Notes: generated from the sequence alone by a model not told the origin. A stretch of DNA of 64,000 nucleotides from Flavobacterium hibernum (GCF_000832125.1 NZ_JPRK01000011.1:1-64000), one strand, 5' to 3'. Positions 9,407 to 17,963 are shown, counted from the stretch's first letter. Made by a program: numbers and translations.

Positions 9407-9424
9407 TTTCCTTTTTTGAATCAT

Positions 9425-9466
9425 AAAAAAACTCCCTTGAAAATTTTAAGGGAGTTTTGTTTTTTA
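9425..9466. terminator. Bidirectional terminator between convergent genes
   Basis: Stem ACTCCCTT/AAGGGAGT with a nine-base loop, an A-run on the left and a T-run on the right. It can serve rsmD on the plus strand and the barrel-protein gene on the minus strand. Confidence 0.85.
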
Positions 9467-9472
9467 TTGAAG

Positions 9473-10129
9473 TTATGATTTCTTTCTTTTTAAATTGAAA
9501 TAATAATTAAGTCCCAAACCAAGTGTCCATTTTGTATCTACTCTACTCGCCTTGGTACTTAGTTCATTTATTGCTTTTCCCATATCAACATTTTGAAGGT
9601 CTAATATCAAACACATCGAATCTGAATTTTCTGCCGAAAGATCAAAATTATAACCAATTCCAATCCCAAAAGACTGACTCCAGTTTTTTACAATTTCTTT
9701 TTTGTCAGAAGTTAGCGTGCCTGTTGTATTATTATAAAGATATGATTTCTTATTGGCTTCTACATTTGAGATCGAAAACCGCGGAAGAATTACAAAATAA
9801 GAATCTAATTCTTTAGCATTTCCTAAAACTATTTTAGGACAAAAACTAAAATTAATAGCACTCACGGCTCTTGTATATTCTTCAATCATTATATTATTAT
9901 CGTTTACTATACTGCGGGTTTCCAAACTTCCTATTATACCGCTAATTTCGAGTTCAGGCTTAAAATATCGATTTACTTTAAATTCTCCTCCTGTTTTAAA
10001 ACTCATAAAAACTGATTTTTCAAAATCGGTATGCAAATAGGCTCCAACACCAATATAAGGTCTAAAAACCTGAGAATTAACAACAATAGAACTAATCAAA
10101 AACAAACAAATCAATACTTTTCTTTTCAT
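9473..10129 (-). CDS. Outer-membrane beta-barrel protein, function unknown
   Basis: A 218-aa exported protein. Residues 1-19 form a signal peptide (KVLICLFLISSIVVNSQ). The mature part alternates polar and hydrophobic residues with barrel-like strands (VFRPYIGVGAYLHTDF, SFGIGIGYNFDLSAE, WTLGLGLNYYFNL) and ends in an aromatic-rich strand, as small OmpW/OmpX-type barrels do. No family can be named. It is a single gene, with a palindromic R1 repeat upstream. Confidence 0.7.
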   Translation of the reverse strand: MKRKVLICLFLISSIVVNSQVFRPYIGVGAYLHTDFEKSVFMSFKTGGEFKVNRYFKPELEISGIIGSLETRSIVNDNNIMIEEYTRAVSAINFSFCPKIVLGNAKELDSYFVILPRFSISNVEANKKSYLYNNTTGTLTSDKKEIVKNWSQSFGIGIGYNFDLSAENSDSMCLILDLQNVDMGKAINELSTKASRVDTKWTLGLGLNYYFNLKRKKS

Positions 10130-10209
10130 AATACTTTATAAGATTTTTATTTCTTTAACCCGATAGCTGTAATTAATCCTAATTTTTATAACAAAACGCT
10201 TTTTAACTG

Positions 10210-10280
10210 AATGTCACCCTGAGCGGAGTCGAAGGCTTTTGGACCAAAATGGGCTTCGACTCCGCTCAGCCTGACATTCA
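10210..10280. repeat. Extragenic palindromic repeat, family R1, copy 3
   Basis: The best-preserved R1 copy: left arm CTGAGCGGAGTCGAAGGC and right arm GCTTCGACTCCGCTCAG. The matching changes in both arms (CGGAG/CTCCG instead of CGAAG/CTTCG) show that the stem is kept by compensation or copied as a unit. Confidence 0.85.
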
Positions 10281-10367
10281 AACTTTAATTACATCCAACG
10301 GTTTTCTTCAATTATGATCTAAAGAAACGTTATTTTTTCAAATAAGTAGGAATACACACAAAGAAAA

Positions 10368-12470
10368 TTATCTTATTCTATTTTCATTTTCATCAATATT
10401 TTTCTCCTTAAATTCTGTTGTACCAATTTTACCAAAAGAATATCGTATCGCGATTGAAACTTCATGGTTATCCACAACATACCTGGCTTTAGAAGTAACA
10501 TTATTGATGGTAAACTGTTCTGATTGAATATTGTTTTTAAAAACATTATTCCAGCTTAAGGTACATTTCCATTTTTTGAGAAACGTTTTTGAAGCGGCCA
10601 AATCGACCACAAATCTGGAACTTGTTTCAAAAACTCCTGTATATTGTTTGGTTAATCCCCAAAAATTCAAAACCAAAGCGTATTCTTTTGGAAGTTTAAA
10701 TTCGTTATTAGAACTAAAATAAGAATAGGGTTTTGAAGTCCTAAATTGAGCCGTATGATCTTCGATTCTTTCTAAAATAAAAATCAAAGAATTAGTTGTT
10801 GTCCAAAATTTATAGGTGAATGGCAATGTAAAATCGACTGTAAATGCAGAGCTTTTATCATAATTTATATCCTTAAAAGTCATTATATTATTTTGATCAT
10901 CAAAAGAAAAACTACTATAAACCGGATTTTTGGCCTTAGAATAACTAAATCTAACGGACTTATCATGATATTGAAAAGTGGTCGAAATTTCGTCGATAAT
11001 AGTGGGATCTAAAAATATATTTCTTGCATACAAAAAATACGGATTTATATAAGTTGCTCCTTGACTTAGTGAAGAATAATTAGGCCTTGAAATGCTTTTT
11101 GCATAATTTACGCTAATACTTTTTATACTGTCAATTGGAAATATAAACTGTGCTTTTGGGAAAAATTTGGTGTAATTTTTATCAACTAAAGGCTCTAAAT
11201 CACTTTTAAACTTTCCATCAACATTTGTGTTTTCAACTCTAAATCCAACTGAAAAATCGACCTTTTTAATTTTTCCGGAAAGCTGACTATATCCGGCTAG
11301 ATTTTGCTCGCTAAAATCGTAATGACTGATTTCATCTTTGTTATTTTGATAGTAAAAAATATCAATATCCGATTTTGAATTTGCAGACGAGTATAATCCG
11401 CCAGCTTCTAATTTCATTTCGTTTTTAAACTTTTTCTCCACATCTATTCTTCCCGAAAAAACATTAACTTTAAATCTTTGATCTCGGTTTTGCGTTAATT
11501 CAAATTCAGTATTATTAAAATTATCCTGAACATTACTTAAAGATGTCTGATCGAAATTTGAATATTGCAATCCGGTAAAAACTTGCGCATCAATCGATTT
11601 TATTTTTTTTTGATAATTCAAAAATGAATTTACAAAATTCTTTCTTCCGCTATTATCACTATAAGTAACAACATTATTTATTACATCTTTATTTTTATTA
11701 TCTGTAATGGTATTGATAGGAAAAGTATCTGATTGCAATTTGCCGCTTACATTTACAGAAAAATAATCATCCTCATTTATTTTGTAAAACAAGCCACCGC
11801 CAAAAACATATTGTTTTCTTTTCGTGTCAGCCGTTACATCATATTTAGAAGCAATTTCGGCACTTGGAATCTGGTAATCTATACTATGACTTTCCCACGG
11901 ATTAAGTCTGTTATAATTAAAATTAGCTTTTAATTCGAGCTTGTTTTTTTTGAAACTAGAATTAAATCCTAAGTAGTTATTATAATTTTTTTTGAACGAA
12001 GCAACTTCAGAAATTTCAGCTCTAAAACTGTCTTTTTTACTAAATTTTCTTGTAATTAAAATTACAGATCGTCCTTCGGCTTCATATTTAGACGATGGAT
12101 TCTGAATGATTTCAATGGTTTTAATATCGACGACAGCCAAAGTATTTAGATCGTTCAACCCCACTTTTTGATTGTCAATGTAAATTAGAGGATTTCCTTT
12201 TCCAACAACGGTGATAGTCTCTCTATCTACACTAACTTGCACGGTTGGTAATTTTGCCAATAACTCAACTGCATTTGGAATCGAGCTGAAAATCGAATTT
12301 GCCACATCTACTTTTATAGTACCGTTTGTATTGGTAAAAGTCTTTTTGTTTTGATTGATAACGACTTCATTCAATTTGTTTGAAACACTATCTTTTGGCG
12401 TTTCATTTTGCGCATTTGCGATTAACGAAAGTAAAAACAGTAATACAATGAGAAAAATTTTTAAAGGCAT
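10368..12470 (-). CDS. TonB-dependent-receptor-like outer-membrane beta-barrel protein
   Basis: A 700-aa outer-membrane protein of the OMP_b-brl_3 type common in Flavobacteriaceae. It has a signal peptide (IFLIVLLFLLSLIANAQ), then a plug-like domain (NKLNEVVINQNKKTF, AVELLAKLPTVQVSVDRETITVVGKG, PLIYIDNQKV), then a long C-terminal barrel ending SIAIRYSFG. Unlike many relatives it shows no N-terminal carboxypeptidase-D-like domain. The ATG is used rather than an in-frame TTG 30 bases upstream. The gene is divergent from a histidine kinase/response regulator pair, which may control it (inference). The ligand is unknown. Confidence 0.82.
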   Translation of the reverse strand: MPLKIFLIVLLFLLSLIANAQNETPKDSVSNKLNEVVINQNKKTFTNTNGTIKVDVANSIFSSIPNAVELLAKLPTVQVSVDRETITVVGKGNPLIYIDNQKVGLNDLNTLAVVDIKTIEIIQNPSSKYEAEGRSVILITRKFSKKDSFRAEISEVASFKKNYNNYLGFNSSFKKNKLELKANFNYNRLNPWESHSIDYQIPSAEIASKYDVTADTKRKQYVFGGGLFYKINEDDYFSVNVSGKLQSDTFPINTITDNKNKDVINNVVTYSDNSGRKNFVNSFLNYQKKIKSIDAQVFTGLQYSNFDQTSLSNVQDNFNNTEFELTQNRDQRFKVNVFSGRIDVEKKFKNEMKLEAGGLYSSANSKSDIDIFYYQNNKDEISHYDFSEQNLAGYSQLSGKIKKVDFSVGFRVENTNVDGKFKSDLEPLVDKNYTKFFPKAQFIFPIDSIKSISVNYAKSISRPNYSSLSQGATYINPYFLYARNIFLDPTIIDEISTTFQYHDKSVRFSYSKAKNPVYSSFSFDDQNNIMTFKDINYDKSSAFTVDFTLPFTYKFWTTTNSLIFILERIEDHTAQFRTSKPYSYFSSNNEFKLPKEYALVLNFWGLTKQYTGVFETSSRFVVDLAASKTFLKKWKCTLSWNNVFKNNIQSEQFTINNVTSKARYVVDNHEVSIAIRYSFGKIGTTEFKEKNIDENENRIR

Positions 12471-12589
12471 TTTGATTGATTTTAGATTGAAACGCAACAA
12501 AAGTGCTTCTAAAAAAGAGTTCCGGAGGTTAATTGAAGGTTAATGCGGAGTTAATGCGCAAATTGTCTCACAAAAGCATTATTTTTGAA

Positions 12590-12690
12590 TGGAGAAATAG
12601 CCCACGGGTTTTTACTGATTAAACAGGTTTACACCGGTTTAGTAAAAAAAAATATCGGTGTAAACCTATCTAATCCGCGTTATCCGCGTG
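12590..12690. repeat. Inverted repeat with R2-like flank in the divergent promoter region
   Basis: A perfect 12-bp inverted repeat, AGGTTTACACCG (12625-12636) and CGGTGTAAACCT (12656-12667), is flanked by TAATCCGCGTTATCCGCGTG, which resembles the R2 ends. It lies between the divergent barrel gene and the kinase gene, so it could be an operator or just another dispersed palindrome. Confidence 0.6.
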
Positions 12691-12709
12691 CCATAATTTT
12701 AAAGTAACG

Positions 12710-14068
12710 ATGAAACAAAGAATCAATTTATTAATCGCATTATCAGTAGTTGCTCTGATCGTTTTGTCGTTGGTGCAATGCTATTTAGTAAAAACTACTT
12801 ACGATTATAAAGTTGCCCAGTTTCATACCGAAATAAAAAACGAAATCGCCAATATATCTAACAATTACAGTGATATCGATTCGGTACTTGTTTCAAGAAA
12901 GGAAGCGCTTTACAAACAATTATCTGAAAATTACATTCAGGGAAAAAAGAGCAAAATTGATATTAAAACTGGTATTTTATATAATGAATATCAAGATGCA
13001 TTAACTCAAAAAATTCAGCGCAAGTTTGAAAGAGAGTTGCCCAATCTTAAAATTGATTTTGCTATTGTTCTCAACAAATTTATTCTGTTTCAAAACACGA
13101 AAAAAGCGGATACTATTTTCTCTGAAAAGCCTTTTATCAAAAATAAACTTTACGGAAATCTGGCTTCTTTAAATCATGCTTTTCTGGTTCGAAATTATGT
13201 GGGAACCACGAACGGGACTTATAATAATGAGGATTATCAATTATTGACCGAAGACTCGATGTATGTTTCTGTAATTGACTGGGAAACGATTATTTTAAGA
13301 CGAATGACGTTTATTTTAATTCTCTCGCTTCTTTCTATTTTGACACTTATAACTTTGTTTGTGATTGCATTAAAAGCCTTAATCAAACAAAAAAAGGTAA
13401 GCGATGTTAAGACTGATTTTATTAATAACATTACGCACGAACTCAAAACGCCTTTGGCTACTTTGGGCATTTCGACTAAAATTCTGGAGAAAAAAGATGT
13501 GCGAGATAATGACGAAAGTTTTAATGCTATTGTCAATACCATTTCACGTCAGAACAATCGTTTGCAAAATTTAATCGATCAGGTAATGGCAAATTCATTG
13601 ACCGAAAACCAAATCGAATTGCAAAAAGAACAAATAGAAACCGAAGATTTTCTACGATCTATTATAGATGATTTTAAACTTACGTATCCAAAAATCAATA
13701 TTATAACTGATTTTCAAACTGATAAAACAAATCTTGTTTTAGATAAATTTCATTTGACAACTGCGCTTTTAAATGTACTCGAAAATGCCGTAAAATATGG
13801 TTCTAATACCATTATTCTAAAAACGAAGCTCGTTCAAAATCAATTCTCAATAAGCATTGAAGATGACGGAATTGGCATATCAAAAAACAAACAACCGCTG
13901 CTTTTTGAGAAGTTTTATCGTGTAGAACAAGGCAATCTTCACAATACAAAAGGACTTGGTTTAGGACTTTATTATGTTGATCAAATTATAAAAGCACATC
14001 AGGGTTCTATTGCTGTTATGAGCGATTTAGGAAAAGGAACTCAGTTTACTATTTTATTAAAAGTTTAA
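12710..14068 (+). CDS. Sensor histidine kinase
   Basis: A 452-aa membrane sensor kinase. Transmembrane helix 1 is at residues ~6-27 (LLIALSVVALIVLSLVQCYLV), a ~165-residue periplasmic sensor region follows, and helix 2 is at ~197-222 (MTFILILSLLSILTLITLFV). The HisKA domain carries the phospho-acceptor His in NNITHELKTPLATLGIS. The HATPase domain has the N-box NVLENAVKYG, G1 box EDDGIGIS and G2 box GLGLGLYYV. No HAMP domain is obvious. The response regulator gene follows after 10 bases. The signal is unknown; the divergent outer-membrane barrel gene is a plausible target. Confidence 0.93.
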   Translation: MKQRINLLIALSVVALIVLSLVQCYLVKTTYDYKVAQFHTEIKNEIANISNNYSDIDSVLVSRKEALYKQLSENYIQGKKSKIDIKTGILYNEYQDALTQKIQRKFERELPNLKIDFAIVLNKFILFQNTKKADTIFSEKPFIKNKLYGNLASLNHAFLVRNYVGTTNGTYNNEDYQLLTEDSMYVSVIDWETIILRRMTFILILSLLSILTLITLFVIALKALIKQKKVSDVKTDFINNITHELKTPLATLGISTKILEKKDVRDNDESFNAIVNTISRQNNRLQNLIDQVMANSLTENQIELQKEQIETEDFLRSIIDDFKLTYPKINIITDFQTDKTNLVLDKFHLTTALLNVLENAVKYGSNTIILKTKLVQNQFSISIEDDGIGISKNKQPLLFEKFYRVEQGNLHNTKGLGLGLYYVDQIIKAHQGSIAVMSDLGKGTQFTILLKV

Positions 14069-14078
14069 TTACCTTATT

Positions 14079-14768
14079 TTGAAAAAATTACTTTTAGCCG
14101 AAGACGATTTTGATTTTGCTGCAATTTTAAAACAATATTTAGAACTGCATCAATTCGAAGTAACATGGGCAGAAAATGGCGAAATAGCTTTAGACTATTT
14201 TAAAAATCAAACTTTTGATATTTGCATTCTTGATGTAATGATGCCCAAATTGGACGGGTTTTCTTTGGCAGAAAAAATAATTACAATCAATCCCGAAATT
14301 CCATTCATTTTTTTAACCGCTAGAAAGTTAAAAGAAGACAAAATCATTGGACTGAAACTAGGCGCAGACGACTATATCGCAAAACCTTTTGAAGTCGACG
14401 AACTTATTTTGCGTTTGCAGAATATATTGAAGAGAATCGAACAAAAGAGAACTTTAGACGGAGTTAATACTATTGAAATTGGTTCGTATATTTTTGACAA
14501 CGAACGTTTAACGCTCAATAATAAAAATCATGTTCAACAGCTCACAGAGAAAGAAGCTACTCTTATTGAGTATTTGTATCTAAACCATAACCAGTTATTA
14601 AAGAGGGAACAAATTTTAATGTCGGTTTGGAAAAAAGACGATTATTTCTCAGGACGTAGCATGGATGTTTTTATCAGTAGATTAAGAAAATATTTCAATT
14701 CTGATCCAAAAATTAGTATTGAAAGTGTTCGAAATATTGGTTTAGAATTTAAAATAGAAAAACCTTGA
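14079..14768 (+). CDS. OmpR/PhoB-family response regulator
   Basis: A two-component DNA-binding regulator (229 aa). The receiver domain has the acidic pair E8-D9-D10, phospho-acceptor Asp52 in CILDVMMPKLDG, a Thr in PFIFLTAR and Lys in YIAKPF. The C-terminal winged helix contains LTEKEATLIEYLYLNHNQLL and the recognition segment RSMDVFISRLRKY. The start codon is TTG: no ATG occurs before residue 54, and the KKLLLAEDD beginning fits the family. It is the partner of the kinase just upstream. A terminator hairpin overlaps its stop codon. Confidence 0.92.
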   Translation: MKKLLLAEDDFDFAAILKQYLELHQFEVTWAENGEIALDYFKNQTFDICILDVMMPKLDGFSLAEKIITINPEIPFIFLTARKLKEDKIIGLKLGADDYIAKPFEVDELILRLQNILKRIEQKRTLDGVNTIEIGSYIFDNERLTLNNKNHVQQLTEKEATLIEYLYLNHNQLLKREQILMSVWKKDDYFSGRSMDVFISRLRKYFNSDPKISIESVRNIGLEFKIEKP

Positions 14769-14783
14769 CGAATCAAGGTTTTT
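14756..14783 (+). terminator. Terminator hairpin overlapping the regulator stop codon
   Basis: Stem AAAAACCTTG/CAAGGTTTTT with a six-base loop. The left arm encodes the last residues, and the TGA stop starts at the end of that arm. The T-run is formed by the right arm itself. Confidence 0.8.
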
Positions 14784-14801
14784 CTGTTTATTATATTTTA
14801 A

Positions 14802-15344
14802 TTATTTCCCAATAACCCAACCTATACTAAAGTTAACTACAGCAACAAATTCAGTATCATATTTATCAAAATTAACTCCCGGTCCTGCATTAAACTCAAG
14901 ATTAAATCGGCCTTTGTAAGTACGTTGTAATCCCCAAAGTGCTGCAACAGTAAACGAAGGAACTGCTTCTCTATAATCAACATTTGTCGAAATAGACTCA
15001 AAATTGTAATTGGCATTTAAGGCTAGAAAATTTCCTGAATTACGAGCGGTTCTCTTTCCTTTATTTGCTCTTTTTTCCAGATTGTAATAATGACGAAATT
15101 GCTCATCGATATTTGGAAAAATAGCAAAATTTGAACTATTTGAGTTTGCCGAAAATCCTAAACCTAATCTTGCTTCAGAATGCAGCGTGTTTTTTGCATC
15201 AAAACCATGTTCATACACAAAACCAGGTACAAATAAATTAAGCTTAAATTGATTTTTTTCGACAGTTGTTGGAGCACTATCCTGCGCGTCGACTGCATTA
15301 ATAAAAAGAACGGATAATAATAAAAACAGGTAATTTTTTTTCAT
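14802..15344 (-). CDS. Exported beta-barrel-like protein, function unknown
   Basis: A 180-aa protein with a clear signal peptide (KKNYLFLLLSVLFINAVDAQ). The mature part has amphipathic strands (FKLNLFVPGFVYEHGF, ARLGLGFSAN, FLALNANYNF, GRFNLEFNAGPGV) and a final VAVVNFSIGWVIGK, in keeping with a small outer-membrane barrel. No family is recognised. It is convergent with the response regulator gene and has its own promoter-like sequence upstream. Confidence 0.7.
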   Translation of the reverse strand: MKKNYLFLLLSVLFINAVDAQDSAPTTVEKNQFKLNLFVPGFVYEHGFDAKNTLHSEARLGLGFSANSNSSNFAIFPNIDEQFRHYYNLEKRANKGKRTARNSGNFLALNANYNFESISTNVDYREAVPSFTVAALWGLQRTYKGRFNLEFNAGPGVNFDKYDTEFVAVVNFSIGWVIGK

Positions 15345-15367
15345 ATTTGGTTTTAAATTAGTTGCAT

Positions 15368-15397
15368 CAAAAATAAGATTTTAACAATACAAACCAA
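15368..15397 (-). promoter_or_regulatory. Putative promoter of the 180-aa barrel protein gene
   Basis: On the minus strand TTG, a 19-base spacer, then TATTTTTG match the Bacteroidota promoter consensus, ~25 bases upstream of the ATG. Confidence 0.5.
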
Positions 15398-15569
15398 TAG
15401 AAAATAAAAATATTTTCTTACATAAAAAACAAAACCTTCAAGCTTCTTATAAAAAGTAAATTCTTACTAGCAAATACACACTGTGAATGATATAAGTTTT
15501 AAAATCAATTGTATAACACTTTAGATTAATAACATAATACATTTGTTATCAACCTTTAAAACTAAAATC

Positions 15570-15764
15570 ATGAACTTAAAAAGATTTTTCGGAGGATTAC
15601 TTACTATTCTTGGAATAGTTGGATTAATCTACACTGCAGTTATATTTGCAGGAACATCTGGCGAAACACGAGATATTAAATCATTAATTATTTTTGGTAT
15701 ACTTGGTATTGTTTTTTTTATGTCCGGAATAAGTTTAGTCCGTGCTACAAAAGATGAATCCTAA
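15570..15764 (+). CDS. Small two-helix membrane protein
   Basis: A 64-aa protein with two hydrophobic helices, FGGLLTILGIVGLIYTAVIF (residues 6-25) and LIIFGILGIVFFMSGISLV (39-57), joined by a short polar turn. The ATG (MNLKRFF) is preferred to a TTG 27 bases upstream. Its stop codon lies 3 bases from the end of the convergent reductase gene. The function is unknown; it resembles small hypothetical membrane proteins common in Flavobacterium. Confidence 0.65.
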   Translation: MNLKRFFGGLLTILGIVGLIYTAVIFAGTSGETRDIKSLIIFGILGIVFFMSGISLVRATKDES

Positions 15765-15767
15765 AAT

Positions 15768-16688
15768 TTATGGCAATAATACATTTGCAATTTTATCATA
15801 AAAAGGAGTTTTTACATTGTATTTAATTCCTTCATTTACTACAAATTTAGTCAATGAAATTGCTTCTGTATTTTTGCCCGCCAATAAATCTCTGTGCATT
15901 GATGAAGTCGCCTCTTGAGGTGATTTTTCTAATTTAATTATGGTTTGTCCCACTATCTCTTTGGGTAATTTTAAGCCTTTTGCTTTTGCTACAGCATCAA
16001 TTTCATTCAGCAATTGTACATATAATTCTTTTGACTCTGCAATACTTAAAACTTCACCAATATTCTGATTTAAATAAGAAGTTGTTGAAGCTAGAGCTGA
16101 TATAAAAATGAATTTTTCCCAAACGGTTTCTTCAATGTTTTCGACCAAATAGCTTTCTATTTTAGCATTTTTAAAGATATGCTGCACTTCATTTAATTTT
16201 GAAACTGAGGCAGTTTTTGAACCGAAAAATAGTTTTTCGTAAAAACCTATTTTTCTAATCGTCCCCGGTAAAGTAATCATCGAAATAATATAAACACAAC
16301 CTAGTAAAACATCATTCTGCGGGAAAATTTTCTGAATACGTTCCGGAGCATCTACACCATTGTACAATGGAAGTATTACCGTTTGTGGTGTAATACACTT
16401 TTTCAGGGAAGTTAAACTTTCTTCAATATCGTAGCTTTTAGTGGCGCAAATTAAATAATCCAGAACACCTATTTCATCTGGATTATTTGAAACTAATTTT
16501 GGATGTACAATCATTTCCGTATCGTCAGTAACGATTTTCAATCCGCTATCGGCAATTGCGTTTTGAGTTGCGCCACGAGCGATAAAAATAATTTCGACAT
16601 CATCAGACTTGTAATATGCTTTGGCTAAAAGTCCACCAAAATAACCGCCTACTCCACCGAGTCCTAAAATTCCGATTCTTATTTTCAT
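15768..16688 (-). CDS. panE: 2-dehydropantoate 2-reductase (ketopantoate reductase) family
   Basis: An NADPH-dependent reductase of the ApbA/PanE family, which makes pantoate for coenzyme A synthesis. The N-terminal Rossmann loop is GILGLGGVGGYFGGLLA. The C-terminal ApbA domain carries the catalytic-lysine region EETVWEKFIFISALASTTSYL and a late SSMHRDLLAGKNTE, the conserved S-M-x-x-D motif. The 306-aa length is normal. Family members also reduce other 2-oxo acids, so the pantoate role is likely but not certain. No panB or panC is adjacent. The RNase P RNA gene lies upstream. Confidence 0.88.
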   Translation of the reverse strand: MKIRIGILGLGGVGGYFGGLLAKAYYKSDDVEIIFIARGATQNAIADSGLKIVTDDTEMIVHPKLVSNNPDEIGVLDYLICATKSYDIEESLTSLKKCITPQTVILPLYNGVDAPERIQKIFPQNDVLLGCVYIISMITLPGTIRKIGFYEKLFFGSKTASVSKLNEVQHIFKNAKIESYLVENIEETVWEKFIFISALASTTSYLNQNIGEVLSIAESKELYVQLLNEIDAVAKAKGLKLPKEIVGQTIIKLEKSPQEATSSMHRDLLAGKNTEAISLTKFVVNEGIKYNVKTPFYDKIANVLLP

Positions 16689-16724
16689 AATAACTTAATA
16701 AAATGCCATAAAGGCGCTAAGTCA

Positions 16725-16732
16725 CAAAGATA
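16725..16732 (-). promoter_or_regulatory. Putative -7 element for the ketopantoate reductase gene
   Basis: The minus strand reads TATCTTTG (TAnnTTTG match) ~37 bases before the ATG. No -33 TTG is placed correctly. Confidence 0.35.
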
Positions 16733-16781
16733 CAAATCAAAAAAGTCTATAGAATTAGTTTGAAGAAAAGAAAGAAAAAAA

Positions 16782-17090
16782 TGCAGACCTATAAGCCGGA
16801 TTCTGTCTCTGATAAATCAAAGCCTTATCATTTATCTAGGCTTATAATTACTCATAAGCTCGAGCTACCTACCCTTCAACAACGGACGAGAAGCCCTTAA
16901 ATGCTGATATACTTGGTATTTCACCGCATAGAGTTTACCTGGTTTCACTACAGCATTACCTGTACATACTTTCTGTTGCACTTGTCCTTGCGCTATTTCT
17001 AACGCCGACGGGTGTTACCCGCTATGCTTCTCTGTGGTGTCCGGACTTTCCTCCCTCCCAACGAATCGGGACGACGATAAGGCGGTCTGC
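16782..17090 (-). ncRNA. rnpB: RNase P RNA (M1 RNA)
   Basis: The catalytic RNA of ribonuclease P, which trims tRNA 5' ends. On the minus strand the 5' end GCAGACCGCC pairs with the 3' end GGTCTGC to form helix P1. Close to the 5' end is the hallmark GAGGAAAGTCCGGAC, and the conserved region GGTAGGTAGCTCGAGC and 3' core AGAATCCGGCTTATAGGTCT are present. Length ~309 nt. It lies between two protein genes and has a -7 element at exactly the right distance. Ends are placed from the P1 pairing and may be off by a few bases. Confidence 0.95.
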
Positions 17091-17094
17091 GTGG

Positions 17095-17102
17095 CAAAAG
17101 TA
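17095..17102 (-). promoter_or_regulatory. -7 element of the rnpB promoter
   Basis: TACTTTTG on the minus strand is a full match to TAnnTTTG and sits five bases before the RNA 5' end fixed by helix P1. The independent placement of both ends makes this one of the better-supported promoter calls here. Confidence 0.6.
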
Positions 17103-17217
17103 GCGATTTATACACTAAGAATAATCATTTTAAATTTTAGATTTTCAAGCTGTTTTCGTAACGATTTAATTTTAAATTGGTTATCTTTAAAATCCATAAT
17201 TTTAAAATTCAATTATC

Positions 17218-17511
17218 ATGATTAGAATGTATCACTACGCAACTGTTTCAAAAGCTTTAGATCAATTGAATGAAAAAGGATTTACGTTTGATTTTAATTT
17301 AAACTCAGACATGATAAAAAAAAATCCTGCGAAATTTGAAATTGTTCATGTGTATCGATACGAGGGTAATTCAGACCCGGGCGATGAGGCAGTTGTATAC
17401 GGAATTAAATCAACAACAGGTAAAAAAGGTGTTTATGTATCAGGTTTCTCCGCCGACTCAGATCAGGAGACTGAAAAGTTTTTAAGTGATTTGAGCATAA
17501 AAGGAAGGTGA
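17218..17511 (+). CDS. Conserved hypothetical protein, small alpha/beta
   Basis: A 97-aa soluble protein with a predicted helix ([13 protein letters not shown]), a strand-rich centre ([27 protein letters not shown]) and a C-terminal helix after [15 protein letters not shown]. Homologues in Bacteroidota share the YRFEGxxDPxDExVxYxI motif. Some databases label such proteins phosphoribosylpyrophosphate synthetase, but no PRPP-synthetase motif is present, so I do not use that name. The start is the first of two close ATG codons. It is a single gene. Confidence 0.7.
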   Translation: MIRMYHYATVSKALDQLNEKGFTFDFNLNSDMIKKNPAKFEIVHVYRYEGNSDPGDEAVVYGIKSTTGKKGVYVSGFSADSDQETEKFLSDLSIKGR

Positions 17512-17556
17512 TTTTTTTAGGAGCTATTCCTGCTACTTTCCCTTATCCTCAGGTGA

Positions 17557-17626
17557 TGCCACACTGAGCGAAGTCGAAGGGCTTTTCAATTGACACGTGG
17601 GCTTCGACTTCGCTCAGCCTGACATA
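17557..17626. repeat. Extragenic palindromic repeat, family R1, copy 4
   Basis: Arms CTGAGCGAAGTCGAAGGGC and GCTTCGACTTCGCTCAG flank a TTTTCAATTGACACGTGG centre. It is the first of four repeat units that fill the 17512-18011 gap. Confidence 0.8.
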
Positions 17627-17666
17627 CATAAACCAATTAACTCATTGTAAATATACAGATTTTGCT

Positions 17667-17756
17667 TGTCACCCTGAGCGTCCCGAGAATTCGGGAGAAG
17701 GGCATTCCAATTGACACATGAGCTTCTCCCAAATTCTCGGGACGCTCAGCCTGACA
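17667..17756. repeat. Long composite R1-type palindrome
   Basis: Outer arms CCTGAGCG and CGCTCAGCCTGAC are of R1 type, but the inner stem is different: TCCCGAGAATTCGGGAGAAG pairs with CTTCTCCCAAATTCTCGGGA. The left inner arm also contains its own small palindrome, CCCGAGAATTCGGG. It shares the ATTCCAATTGACACATGAGC centre with R1. Confidence 0.75.
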
Positions 17757-17766
17757 AAACTATGTC

Positions 17767-17806
17767 GAGTTACTTTCAAGATCCCTCGTTCCTCGGGATG
17801 ACAAAA
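17767..17806. repeat. Half-repeat with CTCGTTCCTCGGGATGACA
   Basis: It contains CTCGTTCCTCGGGATGACA. The reverse complement TGTCATCCCGAGGAACGAG recurs at 48785-48803, so the two are copies in opposite orientation. Confidence 0.65.
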
Positions 17807-17887
17807 ATGAGAGTATACTTTCTGCCTATAAGCTAAGCTTAAATAATCCTGGCTTATTATTAGATAAAACAAACAATAGCGAGAAAA

Positions 17888-17942
17888 AAATCTGCTTCAG
17901 TCCGTGTTTTCGCCTTAGCGAATCTATGTCATCCGCGTACCA
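17888..17942. repeat. Dispersed repeat, family R2, decayed copy
   Basis: TCCGTGTTTTCGCCTTAGCG then AATCTATGTCATCCGCGTAC matches the R2 unit, with the core changed from GCGATAGCG to GCCTTAGCG. Confidence 0.65.
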
Positions 17943-17963
17943 TCTCAAACCAATAAACCACAA

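Noticed and set aside
17034-17225. A 63-aa plus-strand ORF
   Set aside because: It lies across the 5' end of the RNase P RNA on the opposite strand and resembles no protein.
17218-17511. Naming the 97-aa protein PRPP synthetase
   Set aside because: Too short and without the PRPP-binding motif.
17669-17872. A 67-aa minus-strand ORF
   Set aside because: It is translated palindromic repeat sequence; its codons follow the repeat arms.
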